Below are positions 59,452 through 64,000 of a stretch of 64,000 nt of DNA, piece after piece (positions within the stretch are counted from its first letter, which is position 1; the number at the start of each line of letters is the position of its first letter). The position numbers were made by a program, and so were the translations under genes. The DNA lies in NCBI GenBank assembly GCA_949291375.1, contig CASEVI010000005.1:54981-118980 (forward strand), written 5' to 3'. This stretch comes from an uncultured bacterium. GTDB lineage: Bacteria; Bacillota_I; Bacilli_A; RFN20; CAG-826. The notes under the pieces were generated by a model. It was not told the origin of the DNA, did not search any database, and saw nothing but the letters and a program-made list of their open reading frames with translations.

Positions 59452-60492
59452 ATGGACTATGCTTTAGAATTCGAAAATCTTAAGAGTAAATGCTTAGAGG
59501 AAATAAATAAAGCATCATCATTAAAGGATTTAACCGATTTAAAAAATAAATATTTAGCAAAAAAAGGTGAAATTTCTTTAATGATGAATCATATTAGAGA
59601 AGTTGAAGATAAAAAAGCATTTGGTGAAATGTATAATGCTTGTAGAAAAAGCGTTGAAGAAGCATTAGATGTTAAAATCAAAGAAGAAGAAAGTAAAAAA
59701 CTTAACGAAGATTTAAAAAAAGAAAAAATAGATATAACTTTACCTGGAAATAATTATCAAAGAGGAAGTGCTAATCCATTCTTTAAAGTAATTAATGAAA
59801 TAGAAGATATTTTTGTCGGAATGGGATATAGCGTCGAAACTGGTCCTGAAGTTGATTATGATAAATATGTTTTTGAACTTTTAAATATTCCCCATGATCA
59901 TCCAGCTAGAGACATGCAAGATACCTTATATATTGACAATAATCTTCTTTTAAGAAGCCATACATCTTCAGTCCAAGCTCATGTTATGGAAAAAGCCAAA
60001 GGAAAACCAATTAAAGTTATTTGTCCTGGAAAAACATATCGAAGAGATGATGATGATATGACACATTCTCATCAATTTGCTCAAGTTGAAGGTTTGGTAA
60101 TTGATAAAAATATTAATTTAGGCAATTTAAAAGCAACTTTAGAATTATTTGCTAAAAAAATGTTTAGCAAAGATACAAAAGTAAGATTCCGTTCATCTTT
60201 TTTCCCATTTACAGAACCATCTGTTGAAGTTGATATTTCATGTTTTAACTGTAAAGGAAAAGGATGTTCATTATGTAAAGGAAGTGGATGGATTGAAATT
60301 TTAGGCGCCGGAATGGTTCATCCTAATGTTTTAAAAATGTCTGGATATGATCCTGAAATTTATAGTGGTTTTGCTTTTGGTATTGGAATTGAAAGAGTTG
60401 CAATGCTTAAATATGGCATTGATGATATCCGAAGATTTTATCAAAACGATTTAAGATTCATTAAAGAATTCAAAAAAGTTAAGGAGGATTAA
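59452..60492 (+). CDS. pheS: Phenylalanine--tRNA ligase alpha subunit
   Basis: 346-residue catalytic alpha subunit. N-terminal coiled-coil (about 1-90), then the class II core: NPFFKVINEIEDIFVGMGY, FELLNIPHDHPARDMQDTLY (motif region), RSHTSSVQAHVM, PGKTYRRDDDDMTHSHQFAQ (motif 2) and GFAFGIGIERVAMLKYGI (motif 3). It carries a Cys-rich stretch FNCKGKGCSLCKGSGW typical of bacterial PheS. Start at ATG 59452 after AGGAGGAAAAAGAAA; a longer reading from 59386 would translate the T-box terminator. Coupled to pheT (6 bp gap). Confidence 0.97.
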   Translation: MDYALEFENLKSKCLEEINKASSLKDLTDLKNKYLAKKGEISLMMNHIREVEDKKAFGEMYNACRKSVEEALDVKIKEEESKKLNEDLKKEKIDITLPGNNYQRGSANPFFKVINEIEDIFVGMGYSVETGPEVDYDKYVFELLNIPHDHPARDMQDTLYIDNNLLLRSHTSSVQAHVMEKAKGKPIKVICPGKTYRRDDDDMTHSHQFAQVEGLVIDKNINLGNLKATLELFAKKMFSKDTKVRFRSSFFPFTEPSVEVDISCFNCKGKGCSLCKGSGWIEILGAGMVHPNVLKMSGYDPEIYSGFAFGIGIERVAMLKYGIDDIRRFYQNDLRFIKEFKKVKED

Positions 60493-60498
60493 TTTTTT

Positions 60499-62895
60499 AT
60501 GTTAGTAAGTTTAAAAGAAATTTCTAAATATGTTGATATTTCTTCTTTAAGTCCTGAAGAAATTGCCTCAAGATTAACTTTTTCCGGAATTGAAGTAGAA
60601 GAAATTAAAAAAAGCGCTGATGCTACAAATTTGGTAATCGGCGAAGTTATTGATTGTAAAAATCATCCAGATAGTGATCATTTACACGTTTGTAAAGTCG
60701 ATATTGGAAGCGATATTTTAGATATTGTTTGCGGAGCACCAAACGTTAGAAAAGGATTAAAAGTCATTGTTGCTCTTCCTGGAGCTGTTTTAGCTGGAAA
60801 AACTATTAGTAAAGGTGTTATTAGAGGATGTGAATCTAATGGAATGCTTTGTGCTTTAAATGAATTAGGCGTCGATCCTAAATATTTAAAAAAAGAACAA
60901 GTTGAAGGAATTGAAGAATTACCTAATGATGCTATTATTGGAAATAGAGAAGTTTTATCTTATTTAGGACTTGATGATATAATTTTAGATTTATCTCTTT
61001 TAGCAAATAGAAGTGATTGCTATGCTCTTTATAATGTAGCTAGAGAAATCGGTGCATTATTTAATAGAAAAGTTTTAATTCCTAGTTATAAAGAATTTCA
61101 TACTTATGAAGAAAACGATTTTAAAGTTTCTTCTGAAACTGATGCTTGTAAATCTTTTTATGCAAAGATTGTTAAAGGTATCGAAATCAAAGAATCTCCT
61201 AAATGGCTTAAAGATGTTTTACAAAGTGAAGGAATTAGAAGTATAGATAATATCGTTGATTTAGGTAACTATGTTATGCTTTTAACTGGTCAGCCAATTC
61301 ATTGTTATGATTTAGATAAATTACCTAAAAAAGAATTAATTGTAAAAGATAATATCATTGAAGATTTTACTGCTTTAGATGAAAAAACATACAAAATTCA
61401 AGAAAAAGATTTATGCGTTACAAGTGATAATAAAACAATGTGTTTAGGTGGAATTATGGGTGGAGAAAATAGTGAAATTTCTTCAAGTAGCAAAAACATT
61501 GTTATTGAAGTTGCTAATTTTAACTTTGCTTCTATTAGAAAAACTTCAAATAGATTGGGATTATCTAGTGATTCCTCTTTAAGATTTTCAAAAGGAATTA
61601 ATAAAGACCAAAGTGAAGATGTTTTAAATTTATTCATTCATTTATTAAAAGAATTATCTTCATTTAGTGATATATCTAATGTTATAAAATATGATACTTT
61701 TAATCACGATAAAAAGATTGTTGATTGTTCACTTACTTATATTAATAATCGTTTAGGTTCTAAATTTAATTTTGATGAAGTTAAAGAAGTGTTAACTCTA
61801 TTAAATTTTGAAATCAAAGATATTGATCATGATAATTTTAAAGCGGTTGTTCCTTCTTATAGAATCGATATTGATGGAAAAGCTGATATAAGTGAAGAAG
61901 TTATTAGATATAAAGGTTTTGATTATATTTCTAATGAACTTCCAGTTATGGAAACTACCGTAGGAAATGTTTCATCCTTAAGAGAAAAAGAAAGAAATAT
62001 TGAATCTTATCTTTTAAATAATGGTTTTAATGAAGTTTTAACTTATACATTAATTAATGAAAAAGATAATAATATGTTTAATTTTATTAATAAAAATGAA
62101 GGTATTGTTATTTCTAATCCATTAACTGAAGATCATAAATTTATTAGAAAGAATATTTTAACTTCGCTTTTAAGAATAGTTGAATATAACATCAATCATA
62201 AAGAAAGTGATTTTAAAGTATTTGAAATTTCTAATGTTTATTCTAAAGGTGATAAAGAAGAAATTCATCTTTCGATGGGACTTGTTGGGAATAAACATCT
62301 TCAAGATGGAATTGTTTCATCTTCCTTTTCATTCTATGATTTAAAAGGCTATTTAGAAGGTATATTATCTTTATTTAATATAGATAATAATCGTATTAAA
62401 TGGAATTTAATTAAAAATAGTAATGATGAATTCCATCCAAATAGAAGTGCTGAAGTTATTTTAGATGGTAAAGTTTTAGCTGTTTTAGGAGATATTCATC
62501 CTTTAAAAAGAAGTGAATTCTCATTAAAAAAAGAGGCATGTGAAATTTTAGAAATGAATTTATCTCTTTTATTTACCACTAGAAGTGCTAATAATAAATT
62601 CTTTGAAATTTCTAAATTTCCTAAAGTTAAAAGAGATTATGCTTTTATAGTTAGTGAAGAGTATTCTTATTTATCGATTAAAAATGAAATTAAAAAGGCA
62701 TCTTCATTAATTAAAGATATCGCTTTATTTGATATTTATAAGGGAGAAAATATTAAAGAAAATCATGTTTCACTTGCTTTAAGTATTACTTTAGAAAAAA
62801 TTGATTCAACCTTAAAAGAAGATGAAATTAATGCTTTAGATAATAAGATTAAAGAAATTTTAATTACTAAATTTAAAGCTGAATTTAGGGGTTAA
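60499..62895 (+). CDS. pheT: Phenylalanine--tRNA ligase beta subunit
   Basis: 798-residue beta subunit. N-terminal B1 with tRNA-binding OB domain (EVIDCKNHPDSDHLHVCKVD, about 40-150), B3/B4 editing domain (about 210-390, with RSDCYALYNVAREIGALF before it), B5 winged domains (about 400-480), the inactive class II-like core (about 490-690), and a C-terminal FDX-ACB anticodon domain (about 705-798, FPKVKRDYAFIVSEE). Forms alpha2beta2 with PheS. Ribosome site AAGGAGGAT. Full length. Confidence 0.97.
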   Translation: MLVSLKEISKYVDISSLSPEEIASRLTFSGIEVEEIKKSADATNLVIGEVIDCKNHPDSDHLHVCKVDIGSDILDIVCGAPNVRKGLKVIVALPGAVLAGKTISKGVIRGCESNGMLCALNELGVDPKYLKKEQVEGIEELPNDAIIGNREVLSYLGLDDIILDLSLLANRSDCYALYNVAREIGALFNRKVLIPSYKEFHTYEENDFKVSSETDACKSFYAKIVKGIEIKESPKWLKDVLQSEGIRSIDNIVDLGNYVMLLTGQPIHCYDLDKLPKKELIVKDNIIEDFTALDEKTYKIQEKDLCVTSDNKTMCLGGIMGGENSEISSSSKNIVIEVANFNFASIRKTSNRLGLSSDSSLRFSKGINKDQSEDVLNLFIHLLKELSSFSDISNVIKYDTFNHDKKIVDCSLTYINNRLGSKFNFDEVKEVLTLLNFEIKDIDHDNFKAVVPSYRIDIDGKADISEEVIRYKGFDYISNELPVMETTVGNVSSLREKERNIESYLLNNGFNEVLTYTLINEKDNNMFNFINKNEGIVISNPLTEDHKFIRKNILTSLLRIVEYNINHKESDFKVFEISNVYSKGDKEEIHLSMGLVGNKHLQDGIVSSSFSFYDLKGYLEGILSLFNIDNNRIKWNLIKNSNDEFHPNRSAEVILDGKVLAVLGDIHPLKRSEFSLKKEACEILEMNLSLLFTTRSANNKFFEISKFPKVKRDYAFIVSEEYSYLSIKNEIKKASSLIKDIALFDIYKGENIKENHVSLALSITLEKIDSTLKEDEINALDNKIKEILITKFKAEFRG

Positions 62896-62903
62896 TTATT
62901 TAT

Positions 62904-63395
62904 ATGAATATTAATTTTTCTAGTTTTAAAGAAGGGAGTAAAGAAGTAATCAATTATCTTCCTTCAATCGTTGAATTAAACGAAATCAATCATTCTTCAA
63001 TCATCTCAAAAATTAATAAAATAGAAGGTGAAATAACTTTTTCAAAAGTTAATGATATTTTAATTGTTGAATTTTCTTTAACTTCCAATATTGATGCGAT
63101 AAGTGCTTATTCTTTAAAAGTAATTAATAAAGATATTGATATAGTTGATACTTTATATTTTACTAACGATAAAAATAACGAAACTGAAGAAGTTTTTTAT
63201 ACTAAAGATATAATATCTTTAGATGAAATAGTTTATTCTCTTTTACTTACTTCGATTCCTTTAAATATTCATGGAGATGATGAAAAACTTCCTAGTGGAG
63301 ATGATTTTAAAGTTTATAGTGAAGATGAACTTATCGATGAATTAAACGAAGAAAAAGAATCTCCTTTTGATTGTTTAAAAGATATTGATCTATAA
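62904..63395 (+). CDS. YceD/DUF177-like protein
   Basis: 163-residue protein resembling the YceD (DUF177) family, which is linked to 23S rRNA accumulation and often sits before rpmF. Support: a beta-rich central region, the conserved late SLDEIVYSLLLTSIPLNIH (family 'id....v.E.l.l.lP...h'), acidic linker, and C-terminal SPFDCLKDI, matching the 'dPrl..L..L' end. The usual CxxxC pair is not present. No rpmF follows: a strong terminator does. Weak ribosome site (TAGGGG). Follows pheT by 8 bp. Confidence 0.6.
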   Translation: MNINFSSFKEGSKEVINYLPSIVELNEINHSSIISKINKIEGEITFSKVNDILIVEFSLTSNIDAISAYSLKVINKDIDIVDTLYFTNDKNNETEEVFYTKDIISLDEIVYSLLLTSIPLNIHGDDEKLPSGDDFKVYSEDELIDELNEEKESPFDCLKDIDL

Positions 63396-63401
63396 AAAAT
63401 A

Positions 63402-63475
63402 ATAAAGTTAAAAAAATAAAAAATCGGAATCATTATTTTAAAAATGGCTCCGATTTTTTTATTTTTTAACTTTAT
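63402..63475. terminator. Long bidirectional terminator
   Basis: A 27-nt arm (63402-63428) pairs almost perfectly with 63449-63475, core TCCGATTTT, with about 20 nt between. It separates the pheST unit (plus) from the minus-strand small membrane gene and serves both. Confidence 0.85.
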
Positions 63476-63487
63476 ATAAATATCTAA

Positions 63488-63772
63488 TTATCTAAAAAAA
63501 GAATTGATTGTTACAAAATCAGAGAAAAATACCCAGTTGGTTATAAAAAGAAGAAAAGCTACAACACTTAACATAATATAAGCAGTTAATAATTTTTTAT
63601 CATTCTTTTTATCTTTATTTAAAAGAAGAAATAATAAATATAATCCTTGAGTTAATAAATAAAATGTTGAAAAAAATGCAGCAATTGAGCTAAGAGCTAA
63701 AAATACACCAATAGTTGAACTATTTGAATAAACCATTAACCAAATAAATGTGAAAAATAAAGTTAAAACCAA
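63488..63772 (-). CDS. Small three-helix membrane protein
   Basis: 94-residue hydrophobic protein with three membrane segments (about 2-17, 20-50 and 63-85) joined by a Lys/Asp-rich loop (NKDKKNDKK). No family recognised. ATG at 63772; no clear ribosome site in the A/T-rich sequence upstream. It ends just before the long bidirectional terminator. Real but unassigned, or a conserved small protein of the lineage. Confidence 0.45.
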   Translation of the reverse strand: MVLTLFFTFIWLMVYSNSSTIGVFLALSSIAAFFSTFYLLTQGLYLLFLLLNKDKKNDKKLLTAYIMLSVVAFLLFITNWVFFSDFVTINSFFR

Positions 63773-63786
63773 AAAGAACTATATTT

Positions 63787-63824
63787 AAAATATTGACTAA
63801 TTTAAGATAGTCAATATTTTTCTT
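63787..63824. terminator. Terminator-like hairpin
   Basis: AAAATATTGACTA (63787-63799) pairs with TAGTCAATATTTT (63808-63820); a T-rich tail follows on the plus strand and a weaker one on the minus strand, downstream of the zinc-ribbon ORF. Confidence 0.6.
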
Positions 63825-63832
63825 TTCTTTAC

Positions 63833-63913
63833 TTAATTCTCCATCCTTTTAAAACCACAATTAGGACAAAAATTCATCGTATCATCATATTCATGACCAC
63901 ATGTAAACGCCAT
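63833..63913 (-). CDS. Tiny zinc-ribbon ORF
   Basis: 26-residue ORF, MAFTCGHEYDD followed by TMNFCPNCGFKRM: a C-x-H spaced about 10 residues from a C-P-x-C-G knuckle, the layout of a small zinc ribbon. The frame is also open upstream, without ATG, to a TAG at about 63967. No clear ribosome site. It could be a genuine microprotein, or the surviving C-terminal zinc ribbon of a longer lost gene. A hairpin follows its stop. Confidence 0.4.
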   Translation of the reverse strand: MAFTCGHEYDDTMNFCPNCGFKRMEN

Positions 63914-63987
63914 AATGAAAAAGTTGGTTTTCGCCAATTTAAAATATAGGATTTCTTCAGTTGCTAACTATAGCAATTGGAGGAAAT

Positions 63988-64000
63988 ATGAACAAAAGAA
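63988..64000 (+). CDS. Start of a new gene (3' partial)
   Basis: ATG at 63988 preceded by TTGGAGGAAAT, a strong ribosome site; only the first four codons (M-N-K-R) are in the window. A small TTGCTA/TAGCAA hairpin lies directly upstream (63961-63976). Product unknown. Confidence 0.5.

Noticed and set aside
1..64000. CRISPR array, prophage, toxin-antitoxin pair or defence island
   Set aside because: No regularly spaced repeats, phage structural genes or recognisable defence proteins were seen; the only mobile-looking DNA is 11800-14022.

Overview
The window is very AT-rich chromosomal DNA from a low-GC Gram-positive bacterium (Bacillota/Bacilli), probably a fermentative, genome-reduced lineage near the Mollicutes such as gut RF39/RFN20-type clades. 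Support for this is T-box leaders before thrS and pheST, Bacillus-type primosome genes (dnaB, dnaI), Rex, CdaA, an ECF transporter S component and Gram-positive PhoP/PhoR-type phosphate control. The lineage is an inference. All Trp codons I checked are TGG, and cdaA appears to end in TGA, so the standard bacterial code rather than the Mycoplasma code is indicated.

Layout. 1-3000: 3' part of an acyl-CoA ligase-like gene and two membrane proteins. 3026-10640: complete phosphate regulon pstS-pstC-pstA-pstB-phoU-phoB, then phoR behind a terminator, with three PhoP-box-like repeats and a sigma-A promoter before pstS. 10660-11800: two unrecognised genes. 11800-14022: a small island of foreign or decayed DNA (DUF4143 ATPase with a nonsense codon, HxlR-regulator fragment, odd 63-residue ORF, cluster of GGTGTGCA repeats) ending at tRNA-Gly(CCC). 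14142-16925: tyrosine recombinase-like gene, MerR regulator, SpoU methyltransferase. 17026-22929: FAD oxidoreductase, CdaA, degenerate Nudix-like protein, DeoD, NERD and membrane proteins. 23033-29641: rex-adhE, PHP phosphatase, group B-like [FeFe] hydrogenase, ureohydrolase. 29778-36679: gpmA, cvpA, ybaK-like gene, thrS with T-box, pfkA-pyk. 36889-39029: dnaB-dnaI. 48327-39026 (minus): ackA-nrnA-dnaE-polA-mutM/coaE, nearly without gaps. 48474-52889: glgB and glgP. 52954-59179: membrane, fusion, CBS, ECF, DUF523, YgjP-like, SpoU and MFS genes. 59225-63395: T-box, pheS, pheT, YceD-like gene. The right end holds a small membrane protein, a tiny zinc-ribbon ORF and the first codons of a new gene.

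Together these describe a sugar fermenter: glycogen use (GlgB, GlgP), glycolysis (Pfk, GpmA, Pyk), and disposal of acetyl units and electrons as acetate (AckA), ethanol (AdhE, probably under Rex) and perhaps H2.

The most unusual points are a DnaI-family helicase loader whose Walker A, Walker B and sensor motifs are all altered, a PstA with a large PDZ-like extracytoplasmic insert, a MutM-CoaE fusion, a GNAT-nucleoside phosphorylase fusion, and the repeat cluster beside tRNA-Gly. I found no CRISPR array, prophage or recognisable defence system.
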